Origin: Stutzerimonas stutzeri | GTDB taxonomy: Bacteria > Pseudomonadota > Gammaproteobacteria > Pseudomonadales > Pseudomonadaceae | Length of the DNA stretch: 64,000 bases | Direction of reading: 5' to 3' | Assembly: GCF_024448985.1 (NCBI RefSeq) | Contig: NZ_JAMOII010000001.1 | Span: 62,001-126,000, forward strand | In this document: piece by piece, positions 52,086 through 61,736 of the stretch | Layout of the letters: every line of letters starts with the position of its first letter | How positions within the stretch are numbered: the stretch's first letter is position 1 | Position numbers and translations under genes: made by a program | The notes under the pieces: generated by a model | Seen by the model: only the letters and a program-made list of their open reading frames with translations | What the model was told of the DNA's origin: nothing | Database searches by the model: none

Positions 52086-54449
52086 ATGGACAAGAAGTCT
52101 TTATCCGAGCGGGACATCTGCAGCAAGTTCATCTCCCCAGCCGTTGCGATGGCTGGATGGGACATGCAGAAACAGGTCCGTGAGGAAGTCAGCTTCACTA
52201 AAGGGCGCATCGTTGTGCGCGGGAAGCTGCACAGCCGCGGCGAGTCACGCCGAGCGGACTACATTCTCTATCATCAGCCGAACCTTCCGCTTGCAGTTAT
52301 TGAGGCCAAGGACAATAAGCACTCCCTGGGCTCCGGTATGCAGCAGGCATTGGGTTATGCCGAGGCGCTGGATGTGCCCTTCGTGTTCTCCAGTAATGGC
52401 GATGGCTTTCTGTTCCATGACCGCAGTGGCACAGGGAATCAGGTCGAAACGGAGCTGAGCCTAAGCCAGTTCCCTAGCCCTGCCGAACTCTGGCAACGCT
52501 ACTGCCGCTGGAAGGGCCTGGAAGGTGATGCCCAGAGAAAGGCCGAGGCGCCGTATTACGACGACGGCTCAGGGCGCATGCCGCGCTACTACCAGACCAA
52601 TGCCATCAACCGCACAGTAGAAGCGGTCGCACGAGGGCAGGATCGCGTCCTCTTGGTCATGGCCACCGGCACCGGCAAGACCTACACCGCCTTTCAGATC
52701 ATCTGGCGACTGTGGAAGTCGAAGCAGAAGAAACGCATCCTCTTTCTAGCCGACCGCAACATCCTCGTCGACCAGACCAAGAACAACGACTTCAAGCCCT
52801 TCGGTCCGGCGATGACCAAGATTGCCAGGCGGCAGATCGACACGTCGTACGAGATCTACCTGTCGCTCTATCAAGCTGTGACCGGCACTGAAGAAGAGAT
52901 GAACATCTACAAGCAGTTCTCCCGCGACTTCTTCGATCTGATCGTTATTGATGAATGCCACCGCGGCAGCGCAGCTGAGGATTCCGCCTGGCGCGAGATT
53001 CTCGACTACTTTTCCGGTGCCACTCACGTCGGCCTCACCGCCACGCCGAAGGAAACCAAAGAGGTTTCCAGCATCACCTACTTCGGTGAGCCGGTGTACA
53101 GCTACACCTTGAAGCAAGGTATCGAAGACGGCTTTCTCGCACCGTACAAGGTGGTTCGGATCGATTTCGACAAGGACCTGCAAGGCTGGCGGCCACCCAA
53201 GGGCATGCTCGACAAGAATGGCGAGCTGATCGAAGACCGTATCTACAACCTCAAGGACATGGACCGCACCCTGGTCATCGAGGCGCGCACTCAGCTGGTA
53301 GCGCAGAAGGTCACCGAGTTTCTCAAAGCCACCGATCCGTACCAGAAGACCATTATCTTCTGCGACGACATCAATCATGCCGAGCGTATGCGGCAGGCGC
53401 TGGTCAACCTCAATCCCGAGCGCGTGGCCGAGAATCGCAAGTACGTCATGCGTATCACTGGGGACGATCAGGAAGGCAAGGCCGAGCTGGACAACTTCAT
53501 CGATCCCGAGTCGCGCTACCCAGTCATTGCCACCACCAGCAAGCTGATGACTACCGGTGTTGATGCCCAGACCTGCAAGCTGGTAGTGCTCGACCAGCAC
53601 ATCAAATCCATGACCGAGTTCAAGCAGATCATCGGCCGCGGAACCCGCATCAACGAGGACTTCGGCAAGTACTGGTTCACCATCATGGATTTCAAGAAAG
53701 CCACCGAACTGTTTGCCGACCCGGCCTTCGATGGCGACCCAGTGGTGATCTACGCCCCTGAAGGTAACGAGCCCCCAGTCCCGCCCGACGACTTATTCGA
53801 AGGCGACAGCATCAGCGCTGGCAATGAGGGCGAAGGCGATGATCTAGACTTTACCGGCGAGGATGACGGCAAGAAGCGCATCAAGTACGTTATTGACAAC
53901 CTGCCGATCTACGTGATTGCCGAGCGCGTGCAGTACTACGGCCCGGATGGCCGGCTGATCACCGAATCGCTGCACGACTACACCCGTACTTGCGTGCAAA
54001 AGCAGTTCGCCTCGCTGGATGACTTCCTGCGCCGCTGGAGTGATGCAGAGCAGAAGAAGGTCATTATTGACGAAATGGCCGCCCAGGGCGTGATGTGGGA
54101 AGCCCTGGCCGAAGAAGTGGAAAAGAAACAGGGTAAGCCCCTCGATCCCTTCGACCTGATTTGCCACGTCGCCTTCGACCAACCACCGCTGTCGCGTAAA
54201 GAGCGCGCCGAGCAGGTGAAGAAGCGTAACTACTTCGCCAAGTATTCCGGCGCTGCCCGCCAGGTACTGGAAGCGCTGCTGGATAAATACGCCGACACCG
54301 GCATTGAGCATATCGAAGACATCAAAATCCTCCAGCTCGACCCTTTCAGCCAATACGGTGCGCCCATCGAACTAGTCAGGGCATTTGGCGGCAAGGCTGG
54401 CTACAACAAGGCCATCCACGAGCTGGAAGACGAGCTGTATAGCGCCTGA
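52086..54449 (+). CDS. hsdR: Type I restriction enzyme, restriction/translocation subunit (EcoEI-like HsdR)
   Basis: 787 residues. The amino-terminal nuclease domain has PD-(D/E)XK residues Asp 58 (RRADYI) and Glu 73-Ala-Lys 75 (VIEAKDN). The superfamily 2 motor has Walker A ATGTGKT (193-199), motif Ia [16 protein letters not shown] box (289-292), [32 protein letters not shown] carboxy-terminal EcoEI_R_C helical domain binds the methylase. The gene is shorter than EcoKI HsdR (about 1170) but normal for the EcoEI type. AGGA precedes ATG 52086. First of six co-directional genes. Confidence 0.94.
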   Translation: MDKKSLSERDICSKFISPAVAMAGWDMQKQVREEVSFTKGRIVVRGKLHSRGESRRADYILYHQPNLPLAVIEAKDNKHSLGSGMQQALGYAEALDVPFVFSSNGDGFLFHDRSGTGNQVETELSLSQFPSPAELWQRYCRWKGLEGDAQRKAEAPYYDDGSGRMPRYYQTNAINRTVEAVARGQDRVLLVMATGTGKTYTAFQIIWRLWKSKQKKRILFLADRNILVDQTKNNDFKPFGPAMTKIARRQIDTSYEIYLSLYQAVTGTEEEMNIYKQFSRDFFDLIVIDECHRGSAAEDSAWREILDYFSGATHVGLTATPKETKEVSSITYFGEPVYSYTLKQGIEDGFLAPYKVVRIDFDKDLQGWRPPKGMLDKNGELIEDRIYNLKDMDRTLVIEARTQLVAQKVTEFLKATDPYQKTIIFCDDINHAERMRQALVNLNPERVAENRKYVMRITGDDQEGKAELDNFIDPESRYPVIATTSKLMTTGVDAQTCKLVVLDQHIKSMTEFKQIIGRGTRINEDFGKYWFTIMDFKKATELFADPAFDGDPVVIYAPEGNEPPVPPDDLFEGDSISAGNEGEGDDLDFTGEDDGKKRIKYVIDNLPIYVIAERVQYYGPDGRLITESLHDYTRTCVQKQFASLDDFLRRWSDAEQKKVIIDEMAAQGVMWEALAEEVEKKQGKPLDPFDLICHVAFDQPPLSRKERAEQVKKRNYFAKYSGAARQVLEALLDKYADTGIEHIEDIKILQLDPFSQYGAPIELVRAFGGKAGYNKAIHELEDELYSA

Positions 54450-54473
54450 GGCGAAATATTTAGGAGTTAACCC

Positions 54474-55652
54474 ATGACGGGAGCACGTCAGCCCCTGGTG
54501 CGCACACCGCTATTTCCTCTTTATTCGGAGGTTGCAGCACTGCTGCGTATTTTTGACGGTATCAACAAGGATCAGGTGCGCAGCCTAATCAAAGCCGTTC
54601 ACGAGCAAACGGGCACGCCACAAAACACCGTCGACTGGAGCCGGCCGAGCCTCTGGATACCCGAACGGCTGAACGGTGCCGACCGCCAGCTGGCTCAACG
54701 GATCTGGGATGAAAGCCAGCACACAGTAAACCCCCGGCACATCTATGGGGCTTATCTGTTTATCAACACCTACCAGCTGTTGAGTCTCAATGAGGCCGTG
54801 CAATACGAGCTGGAGCATCGTGGCAATGATTTTATAGCTCGTGCCCCAGCCCTGCTGCGAGAGCTGGATGAAGCCGAAGGACTTCCGCAATTGTTAGCTA
54901 TTCTGGCCGCTCATTCGCCGGGTAAACGCGCCGATCTATTGGAGGAATGGACCGAGTTTCTGCTGGAAAACTCCAATCACAAGACGCCCTCGAGCATCAA
55001 CGCCACCCTTCGCCAACGCTTGCTCAACCTGACGGCTCGCGGCTACGTCAGCCGCGAGGGCAATACATACAGCATCACCAGCGCAGGGTTGGACTACGCA
55101 GCACCGCAGAGTGCGCGCCCGCAGCTGCAGGCTCATCACAATGTTTTCAGCGCCATCAAGGATTACAATGCCGCGCAAACCATCGCCTTGCGAGAGCGTC
55201 TGGAATGCCTTGATCCGTATCGCTTCGAGGAATTGATCAAGGACTTGTTGGAGGCCATGGATTACGAAAATGTCCAGGTCACCAAACAGAGCGGCGACAA
55301 AGGGGTCGATGTCATCGCCAACTTCCAGTTCGGTATCACCGAGATCAGGGAAGTGGTTCAGGTCAAACGCCACAAAGCCAACATTACCCGCCCGGTGCTA
55401 GACCAGTTGCGCGGGGCCCTGCCGCTGCATGGTGCCTTGCGCGGAACCATTATCACCATCGGTGGCTTTGCTAAGGGCTGCAAGGATGTGGCGCTCTTCC
55501 CCGGAGCCGCCCCCATCACCCTTATCGATGGGGACAAGCTCATTGAGCTGCTGATTAAGCACGGCGTCGGCATCAAACAGAAGAAGCTGTCCCTACTGGA
55601 AGTTGACGACAGCTACTTTGAAAACTCGCCCGTAGAACCCCTGAACGAATAA
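54474..55652 (+). CDS. Mrr-like restriction endonuclease inserted in the type I operon
   Basis: 392 residues. A helical amino-terminal half of unknown role (about 1-165) leads to a winged-helix-like middle (LRQRLLNLTARGYVSREGNT) and an Mrr_cat domain: PYRFEELIKDLLEAMDYENV, then Asp 279 in KGVDVIAN and Gln 296-Val-Lys 298 in VVQVKRHKANI, which make the D-QxK nuclease centre. Mrr-type enzymes cut DNA, often with modified bases. It lies 24 bases after hsdR and 8 before hsdM and is not a normal type I subunit. GGAG site before ATG 54474. Confidence 0.85.
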   Translation: MTGARQPLVRTPLFPLYSEVAALLRIFDGINKDQVRSLIKAVHEQTGTPQNTVDWSRPSLWIPERLNGADRQLAQRIWDESQHTVNPRHIYGAYLFINTYQLLSLNEAVQYELEHRGNDFIARAPALLRELDEAEGLPQLLAILAAHSPGKRADLLEEWTEFLLENSNHKTPSSINATLRQRLLNLTARGYVSREGNTYSITSAGLDYAAPQSARPQLQAHHNVFSAIKDYNAAQTIALRERLECLDPYRFEELIKDLLEAMDYENVQVTKQSGDKGVDVIANFQFGITEIREVVQVKRHKANITRPVLDQLRGALPLHGALRGTIITIGGFAKGCKDVALFPGAAPITLIDGDKLIELLIKHGVGIKQKKLSLLEVDDSYFENSPVEPLNE

Positions 55653-55660
55653 GGTTTTCC

Positions 55661-57127
55661 ATGTCCATCAGCTCCACCATCAAATCCATTCAGGACATCA
55701 TGCGCAAAGACGTCGGCGTCGACGGCGACGCCCAGCGCATTGGCCAGCTTGTCTGGCTGCTGTTCCTCAAGATCTTCGATGACCGCGAGCTGGAATGGGA
55801 GCTGATGGACGACAACTACAAGTCGCCCATCCCCGAAAGCTGCCGCTGGCGCACCTGGGCTGCCGATCCGGAAGGCATGACCGGTGATGCACTGAAAGAC
55901 TTCATCGACAACAACCTGTTCCCCCAGCTACAGAACCTGCACGAGTACAGCAACACGCCATCGGCCTTCGTGGTGCGCAGCGTGTTCGAAGACGCCTACA
56001 ACTACATGAAGTCCGGCCAGCTGCTGCGCCAGGTGATCAACAAGATCCAGCAGGGCGTGGACTTCAACAAGGCGCAGGAGCGTCACGAGTTCGGCAACCT
56101 CTACGAACAATTGCTGCGCGACCTGCAGAACGCAGGCAACGCGGGCGAGTTCTACACTCCGCGCCCGGTCACCGAGTTCATGGTGCGCATGGTCGATCCC
56201 AAGCTGGACGAGAAGGTGATGGACCCGGCCTGCGGCACCGGCGGCTTTCTCACCTGCACCATCGAGCACAAGCGCAGCCGCTATGTGAAAACCGCTGAGG
56301 ATGAGCGCACCCTGCAGGCGAGCATCTACGGTGTGGAGAAGAAGCCGCTGCCGCACCTGCTGGCCACCACCAACATGATCCTCCACGGCATCGAAGTGCC
56401 GAACCAGATCCGCCACGACAACACCCTGGCCCGTCCGCTGATCAGTTGGGGGCCGAAAGAGCGGGTCGACTGCATTGTCGCCAACCCGCCGTTCGGTGGC
56501 ATGGAAGAAGACGGCATCGAAACCAACTTCCCCGCCGCCTTCCGCACCCGCGAAACCGCCGATCTCTTCCTGGTGCTGATCATGCAGCTGCTCAAAGACG
56601 GTGGCCGCGCTGCGGTGGTGCTGCCCGACGGCTTTCTCTTCGGTGAAGGCATCAAGAGTCGCATCAAGGAAAAGCTACTCACCGAGTGCAACCTGCACAC
56701 TATCGTTCGCCTGCCCAACGGTGTGTTCAACCCCTACACCGGCATCAAGACCAACCTGCTGTTCTTCACCAAAGGCACACCGACCAAAGAGGTGTGGTTC
56801 TACGAGCACCAGTACCCAGCCGGCGTGAAGAACTACTCCAAGACGCGCCCGATGCGCATCGAAGAGTTCGCCGTAGAAGAGGCGTGGTGGGGCAGCGAGG
56901 CCGATGGCTTCGCCGCGCGGGTGGAGAATGAATTCGCCTGGAAGGTCAGCCTGGATGACCTGAAAGCTCGCAACTGGAGCCTCGACTGCAAGAACCCCCA
57001 TGTGGGCGAGCAGATCAGCCATGACCCGGACCAGCTGCTGCGTGACTATGCTCAGCTGCAAGGCGAAATCAGCCAGCTGCGCGACCAGCTCAAGGCCGTG
57101 CTGGCCGAGGCACTGGAGCGGCCATGA
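55661..57127 (+). CDS. hsdM: Type I restriction enzyme, methylation subunit
   Basis: 488 residues with an HsdM_N helical domain (about 5-120) and an N6-adenine methyltransferase domain: SAM motif DPACGTGGF (188-196), catalytic NPPFGG (275-280), and target-recognition contacts. It makes N6-methyladenine with HsdS and protects the host from HsdR. AAGG before ATG 55661; stop overlaps the next start by ATGA. Confidence 0.94.
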   Translation: MSISSTIKSIQDIMRKDVGVDGDAQRIGQLVWLLFLKIFDDRELEWELMDDNYKSPIPESCRWRTWAADPEGMTGDALKDFIDNNLFPQLQNLHEYSNTPSAFVVRSVFEDAYNYMKSGQLLRQVINKIQQGVDFNKAQERHEFGNLYEQLLRDLQNAGNAGEFYTPRPVTEFMVRMVDPKLDEKVMDPACGTGGFLTCTIEHKRSRYVKTAEDERTLQASIYGVEKKPLPHLLATTNMILHGIEVPNQIRHDNTLARPLISWGPKERVDCIVANPPFGGMEEDGIETNFPAAFRTRETADLFLVLIMQLLKDGGRAAVVLPDGFLFGEGIKSRIKEKLLTECNLHTIVRLPNGVFNPYTGIKTNLLFFTKGTPTKEVWFYEHQYPAGVKNYSKTRPMRIEEFAVEEAWWGSEADGFAARVENEFAWKVSLDDLKARNWSLDCKNPHVGEQISHDPDQLLRDYAQLQGEISQLRDQLKAVLAEALERP

Positions 57128-58092
57128 GCGACGTCGCCATCTACGAAAGTGCCAGCGGCCAAATCGCCGTCACCGTCGAGCACGACAGCGTATGGTTGCG
57201 CCAGGAACAACTGGCCGAGCTGTTCGGCCGTGACCGCACCGTGGTCGGCCGGCATATCCGCAACGTCTTCGCCGAGGGCGAGCTGGAGCGTGAGAGCAAT
57301 GTGCAAAATCTGCACATTGCTGGCTCCGACAAGCCGGTGGCCTTCTACAACCTCGACGTGATCATCTCCCTCGGCTACCGGGTAAAGTCCCGTGAAGGTA
57401 CGCGCTTTCGTCAGTGGGCCAATCAGGTACTCAAGCAACACCTGACTCACGGCTATACGCTCAATCGCGAGCGCTTCGAAGCCAACGCCCGCGAACTGGA
57501 AGCGGCACTGGAACTGGTGCGCAAGGCCGCTCGCACGCCCGAACTGGGCGAAGCCGGCGGGCGTGGGCTGGTGGAAATTGTCAGCCGCTACACCCAGACC
57601 TTCCTCTGGCTGCAGCGCTACGATGAAGGCCTGCTCACCGAGCCCACCGGCAGCCCCGGCGGTGAGTTGCCCGATGCAATTCAGGCGCGCGAGCAGCTGG
57701 CCGAGCTCAAATCCCAACTGATGGCCCGTGGCGAAGCCAGCGACCTGTTCGCCCGCGAACGTGGTGATGGCTTGGCCGCGCTGCTCGGCAACCTCGATCA
57801 AAGCGTGTTCGGCGAACCGGCTTACCCGAGCCTGGAAAGCAAAGCGGCGCACCTGCTGTATTTCGTGGTCAAGAACCATCCCTTCGCCGACGGCAACAAA
57901 CGCAGCGGCGCCTACCTCTTCGTCGACTTCCTGCACCGCAACGGCCGCCTGCTCGATGCTGAGGGCAATACCGTGATCAATGACACCGGTCTGGCGGCGC
58001 TGACCCTGCTGGTCGCCGAATCCGCCCCCGCACAGAAAGACACCCTGATCCGCCTGATCATGAACATGCTTGCCCCGGAAAATCGCCTATGA
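57124..58092 (+). CDS. RhuM-family protein fused to a Fic/Doc domain
   Basis: 322 residues. The amino-terminal half (about 1-125) is RhuM-like: VWLRQEQLAELFGRDRTVVG, HIRNVFAEGEL and AFYNLDVIISLGYRVKS with FRQWANQVLKQHL. The carboxy-terminal half is a Fic/Doc fold with the active loop HPFADGNKRSG (252-262). The loop keeps the catalytic His and the Asp-Gly-Asn but has Lys where classical AMP-transferring Fic has Gly, as in Doc, which phosphorylates EF-Tu. It could be a toxin, or a regulator set off by loss of restriction. Both ends overlap hsd genes by four bases, so its synthesis is tied to the methylase. Confidence 0.85.
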   Translation: MSDVAIYESASGQIAVTVEHDSVWLRQEQLAELFGRDRTVVGRHIRNVFAEGELERESNVQNLHIAGSDKPVAFYNLDVIISLGYRVKSREGTRFRQWANQVLKQHLTHGYTLNRERFEANARELEAALELVRKAARTPELGEAGGRGLVEIVSRYTQTFLWLQRYDEGLLTEPTGSPGGELPDAIQAREQLAELKSQLMARGEASDLFARERGDGLAALLGNLDQSVFGEPAYPSLESKAAHLLYFVVKNHPFADGNKRSGAYLFVDFLHRNGRLLDAEGNTVINDTGLAALTLLVAESAPAQKDTLIRLIMNMLAPENRL

Positions 58093-59795
58093 CCGCTCTG
58101 CTGACCGACAACCTGCCGCTGCTGGCCGGCGCGCCCAATGGCATTAAAAAGCTGCGCGAGCTGGTTCTAGAATTGGCAGTACGCGGCAAGTTGGTGCCGC
58201 AAGATCCCAGTGATGAGCCGGCCAGTGAGTTGCTGAAGCGGATTGCCAAGGAGAAGGCACTCTCAGGAAACCTCAAAAAAACAAAGTTACTTCCCGACAT
58301 TACAGAAGACGAACAGCCTTTCGCCGCTCCCAGCAGCTGGGTTCTTAGTCGGCTGGGATATGTCGGAGAATGGGCTGTTGGGTCAGGGTTCCCCACGCAA
58401 GAGCAGGGGCTAACAGATCAGCCCATTCCTTTTTGTAAAGTCAGTGACATGAATCTCTCAGGTAACGAGCGCTTCATTCTCACTGCAAACAACTCCATAG
58501 ACGAAACCGCTGCTTCGCGGCTTCGAGTTAATGTTCACCCTGCAGGAACAGTTGTTTTTCCAAAAATTGGCGGAGCTATTGCGACCAATAAACGGCGCTT
58601 GCTAGTCAAGCCAACGGCAATTGATAACAATTGCCTCGGCCTAACTCCAAACGGAACCTTATCGTCAGATTATTTGTTTCTCCTATTGTCTTCGATCGAT
58701 TTGACTAGGTATCAAGCAGGGACTTCTGTGCCTGCGCTTAGTCAAGGTGTCTTAGCCGACATCATCGTGGGGGTTCCGCCACTCGCCGAACAACACCGCA
58801 TCGTCGCTAAAGTCGATGAATTGATGGCCCTGTGCGACCGCCTGGAAGCACAGCAGGCCGACGCCGAGAGCGCCCATGCCCAACTGGTGCAGGCGCTGCT
58901 CGGCAGCCTGACTCAAGCCGCCGACGCCGAGGACTTCGCCACCAGCTGGCAGCGCCTGGCCGAACACTTCCACACCCTGTTCACCACCGAACCCAGCATC
59001 GACGCCCTCAAACAATCCCTGCTGCAACTGGCCGTGATGGGCAAACTGGTACCGCAAGATCCCAGCGATGAGCCAGCGAGTGAGCTGCTAAGGCGGTTAG
59101 CTAATGGAAAAGCGGAGCTTGTACGATCGGGCCTATTAAAAGCACCTAAGCCACTACCAGATATAAAACAACATGAGATCCCTTACGAACTACCTCAGGC
59201 GTGGAAGTGGGTGCGTCTTGGCGAAGTTAGTGAGTTCGTTAATGGTGACAGAGGCAAAAATTATCCTAACCGAACGGAATACGTCTCAGCAGGTATTCCT
59301 TGGATAAACACGGGCCATATTGAACCTGACGGAACATTGAGTCAGAACAGCATGCATTACATTGCACGTGAAAAATTCGAAAGCTTAAACGGTGGAAAAA
59401 TCAGGCTTGGCGACCTTGTCTATTGCCTGCGAGGCGCAACCTTTGGGAAAACAGCGATCGTTGATCCTTACAGTGAAGGCGCCATTGCTTCGTCGTTGAT
59501 GATTATTCGGCCCTTTGAGCCTTGCTCGAATCGTTTTATGTATCGATATCTGACCAGCAAAATCGGCAGAGACCAGATATTCCGATTCGATAATGGCTCT
59601 GCGCAACCTAATCTTTCAGCTAACAATGTGCGGTTGTATGTATATCCACTTCCACCGCTCCCCGAACAACACCGCATCGTCGCCAAAGTCGATCAGCTGA
59701 TGGCCCTCTGCGACCAACTGAAAACTCGCCTAACCCAAGCCCGCCAGCTCAACGAACAACTGGCAACCGCACTGGTCGAGCAGGCCGTGGCCTAA
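58089..59795 (+). CDS. hsdS: Type I restriction enzyme, specificity subunit
   Basis: 568 residues with two target-recognition domains (about 40-220 and 345-520). Each is followed by a conserved helix: PPLAEQHRIVAKVDELMALC and PPLPEQHRIVAKVDQLMALC. The region leading into each domain is also a repeat (GKLVPQDPSDEPASELL twice). DNA of the recognition domains (58260-58740, 59090-59650) is much richer in A+T than the spacers, as expected for modules exchanged between strains. It sets the bipartite DNA target for HsdM and HsdR. Confidence 0.94.
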   Translation: MTALLTDNLPLLAGAPNGIKKLRELVLELAVRGKLVPQDPSDEPASELLKRIAKEKALSGNLKKTKLLPDITEDEQPFAAPSSWVLSRLGYVGEWAVGSGFPTQEQGLTDQPIPFCKVSDMNLSGNERFILTANNSIDETAASRLRVNVHPAGTVVFPKIGGAIATNKRRLLVKPTAIDNNCLGLTPNGTLSSDYLFLLLSSIDLTRYQAGTSVPALSQGVLADIIVGVPPLAEQHRIVAKVDELMALCDRLEAQQADAESAHAQLVQALLGSLTQAADAEDFATSWQRLAEHFHTLFTTEPSIDALKQSLLQLAVMGKLVPQDPSDEPASELLRRLANGKAELVRSGLLKAPKPLPDIKQHEIPYELPQAWKWVRLGEVSEFVNGDRGKNYPNRTEYVSAGIPWINTGHIEPDGTLSQNSMHYIAREKFESLNGGKIRLGDLVYCLRGATFGKTAIVDPYSEGAIASSLMIIRPFEPCSNRFMYRYLTSKIGRDQIFRFDNGSAQPNLSANNVRLYVYPLPPLPEQHRIVAKVDQLMALCDQLKTRLTQARQLNEQLATALVEQAVA

Positions 59796-59811
59796 ACAAG
59801 GGGTGCAAAGG

Positions 59812-60918
59812 ATGCCTATTCGCACACAAGTCTGGACTGTCGGCGCGCAGCCCGTAGCCCTCAAGGCGGCGCGGTTGGTCAGCGAGCAGCTGTTGGAAAA
59901 CATGATAGTCGCAGCGCCGGCGCTGCTGTCCGAGGACTGGCTGCTGATCGGCCAGCAGGAAAGCACCGGCTACGGCGGGCGTATCGACCTGCTGGCGCTG
60001 GCGCCGGATGCCTCGCTGGTGCTGATCGAACTCAAACGCGACCGCACCCCGCGCGAGGTGGTGGCACAGGCGCTGGACTATGCCGCCTGGGTCGAGCGGC
60101 TGGAGGCGGACGATATTGCCGCCATCTATCAGCGCTTCAAGCCGCGAGGCGATCTGGCTGCTGATTTCCAGGCGCGTTTCGGGGCGACACTGGATATCGA
60201 GTCGCTCAATCAAAGCCATCAGATCGTAATCGTCGCCGCAGAGCTGGATGCCAGCAGCGAGCGTATCGTCAGCTATCTCAGCGAGCGAGATATTGCGATC
60301 AATGTGCTGTGCTTCCAGGTGTTCCAACTCGGTGAGCAGCAACTAATCAGCCGCGCTTGGCTGCTCGACCCCGCCGAAACGCCACAACCCACGGCAGTCG
60401 CCAAGCCCGGTACACCCAGCGAGCCCTGGAACGGCGAGTTCTACTGCTCCTTCGGCCACGGCCCCAGCCGCTCCTGGCCCGAGGCGCGGCAGTACGGCTT
60501 CATCTGCGGTGGTGGTGGCAGCTGGTACAGCAACAGCCTGAAGGTGCTCAGCCCCGGCGACCGCATCTGGGTCAACGTCCCCGGCGCCGGCTATGTCGGC
60601 GTTGCGCGGGTTACAGGCCATGCCACCCCAGCCATCGAGTTTCGTATTCCCTATCAAGGCACCGAGGTGCCGGCGCTGGAACTGCTCAACGGCGCTAATT
60701 ATCACCGTGACCTGGCCGATGACCCGGAACGTTGTGAGTACTTCGTCTCAGTGGAGTGGCTGTTCAGCCTACCGCTGAACGAAGCCATCAAGGAAGTCGG
60801 CCTGTTCGGCAACCAGAACACTATCTGCCGCCCAACCACCCCGAAGTGGCGATGGACGGTGGACCGATTGAAAGAACGCTTCGGCGTGTGTCGGCATGCT
60901 CTGGCGCGAGTTCGATGA
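59812..60918 (+). CDS. PD-(D/E)XK nuclease-domain protein (DUF91-like) at the end of the type I operon
   Basis: About 368 residues from ATG 59812 (AAGGGG site). The amino-terminal domain has the nuclease core GGRIDLLAL (Asp 59) and LVLIELKRDRTPREVVAQAL (Glu 73-Leu-Lys 75), like NucS/DUF91 proteins. The carboxy-terminal half has CSFGHGPSRSWPEARQYGFI, SLKVLSPGDRIWVNVPGAGY and a PUA/EVE-like feel that may bind a modified base. The last residues (VCRHALARVR) are not typical and come from DNA shared with a zorA-like fragment in another frame, so the natural end has probably been lost by recombination near 60890. Confidence 0.75.
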   Translation: MPIRTQVWTVGAQPVALKAARLVSEQLLENMIVAAPALLSEDWLLIGQQESTGYGGRIDLLALAPDASLVLIELKRDRTPREVVAQALDYAAWVERLEADDIAAIYQRFKPRGDLAADFQARFGATLDIESLNQSHQIVIVAAELDASSERIVSYLSERDIAINVLCFQVFQLGEQQLISRAWLLDPAETPQPTAVAKPGTPSEPWNGEFYCSFGHGPSRSWPEARQYGFICGGGGSWYSNSLKVLSPGDRIWVNVPGAGYVGVARVTGHATPAIEFRIPYQGTEVPALELLNGANYHRDLADDPERCEYFVSVEWLFSLPLNEAIKEVGLFGNQNTICRPTTPKWRWTVDRLKERFGVCRHALARVR

Positions 60919-61369
60919 GAGCCTTGTGCTTTCATCCGACCAGCAAAAGCTGTTCAACACATTGGATGCCGAGCATTTCTTCAATGCGCGCACGCTGGCG
61001 AGTGGTCTGACGGCTAGCCGCCTGCTGGCCGCAGCACCGAGTTTCCTGGTGGCGGTCGGTGTATTGGGTACTTTCGTTGGTTTGACCGTCGGGCTTGAGG
61101 GGCTGGTTGGGACGTCGGACGAGATCGAGGCGCTGAAGGGCGGCATCAACAAGCTGATATCAGGCGCTGCTGTAGCGTTTATGACGTCGGTATGGGGTGT
61201 CGCTTTCAGTCTGCTGCTCAACATCATCGAGAAGATGTTCGAGCGTAATGCACTTATCGATATTCAGAAGCTGCAGCACGATATCGACTTCCTCTATCCG
61301 TTCGGGGCGTCCTGTTACTTGCCCTGCGTTCAAGGGCGACCAGCCCGAATGATGCCCTTCGCTGCATAG
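60896..61369 (+). pseudogene. zorA: zorA-like gene fragment (MotA/ExbB-family motor protein of Zorya defence)
   Basis: The frame encodes LWREFDESLVLSSDQQKLFN, TLDAEHFFNARTLA, AAPSFLVAVGVLGTFVGLTV and AVAFMTSVWGVAFSLLLNII, the paired helices and spacing of ZorA, a MotA/TolQ/ExbB relative. Full ZorA has a further amino-terminal region and a long cytoplasmic tail (total about 500-700 residues). Here only about 135 matching residues remain. The start lies inside the upstream nuclease gene in another frame, and after DFLYPF (near 61305) the frame enters DNA of a minus-strand gene. No zorB, zorC, zorD or zorE is present. The fragment cannot form a motor. Confidence 0.75.
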
Positions 61370-61518
61370 TACATCCCGGCCAGCCCCGCGACTGTAAACA
61401 CGAGTGTCAAGAATGGTGGCCCACCAGCTTCACGGCTAATGCGGGTAGCCACCGCCATGGCAGTAAAGATTAGAAAGCACGCAAACGCCGCAAATAGCCA
61501 AGTCCATAACGTCCTCAT
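61330..61518 (-). CDS. Small double-helix membrane protein
   Basis: 62 residues with two hydrophobic segments (TLWTWLFAAFACFLIFTAMA and FLTLVFTVAGLAGMYYAAKG). Its start overlaps the stop of the gene before it by ATGA, which supports both. Small membrane proteins of this kind are usual in prophages and integrative elements; the role is unknown. Its 3' end overlaps the zorA-like fragment on the other strand. Confidence 0.6.
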   Translation of the reverse strand: MRTLWTWLFAAFACFLIFTAMAVATRISREAGGPPFLTLVFTVAGLAGMYYAAKGIIRAGRP

Positions 61519-61697
61519 GGCCGTGCGCCCTCCGGCATGTCATCGACATCGAAAGGGCCATCTTCCATCTCTATAACGGCGCGAACGTACCCATCCACGT
61601 CTTCTATGCCCTTTTTGCGAGCTTCGGCCTCCAGGTGGAGGCGGCGTTTTTCATTGCGCTCCGCGGCTCGCGTCATCAGTCCTTTGAAATCGGTCAT
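61515..61697 (-). CDS. Small charged hypothetical protein
   Basis: 60 residues, strongly charged and helical (MTRAAERNEKRRLHLEAEARKK, then an acidic half). No motif recognised. Coupled by ATGA to the membrane-protein gene. Typical size and composition for a phage or mobile-element accessory gene. Confidence 0.6.
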   Translation of the reverse strand: MTDFKGLMTRAAERNEKRRLHLEAEARKKGIEDVDGYVRAVIEMEDGPFDVDDMPEGARP

Positions 61698-61736
61698 GCA
61701 GAAACCTCGTCGGGGGAGTTTGGGGTTGGGAATCGC

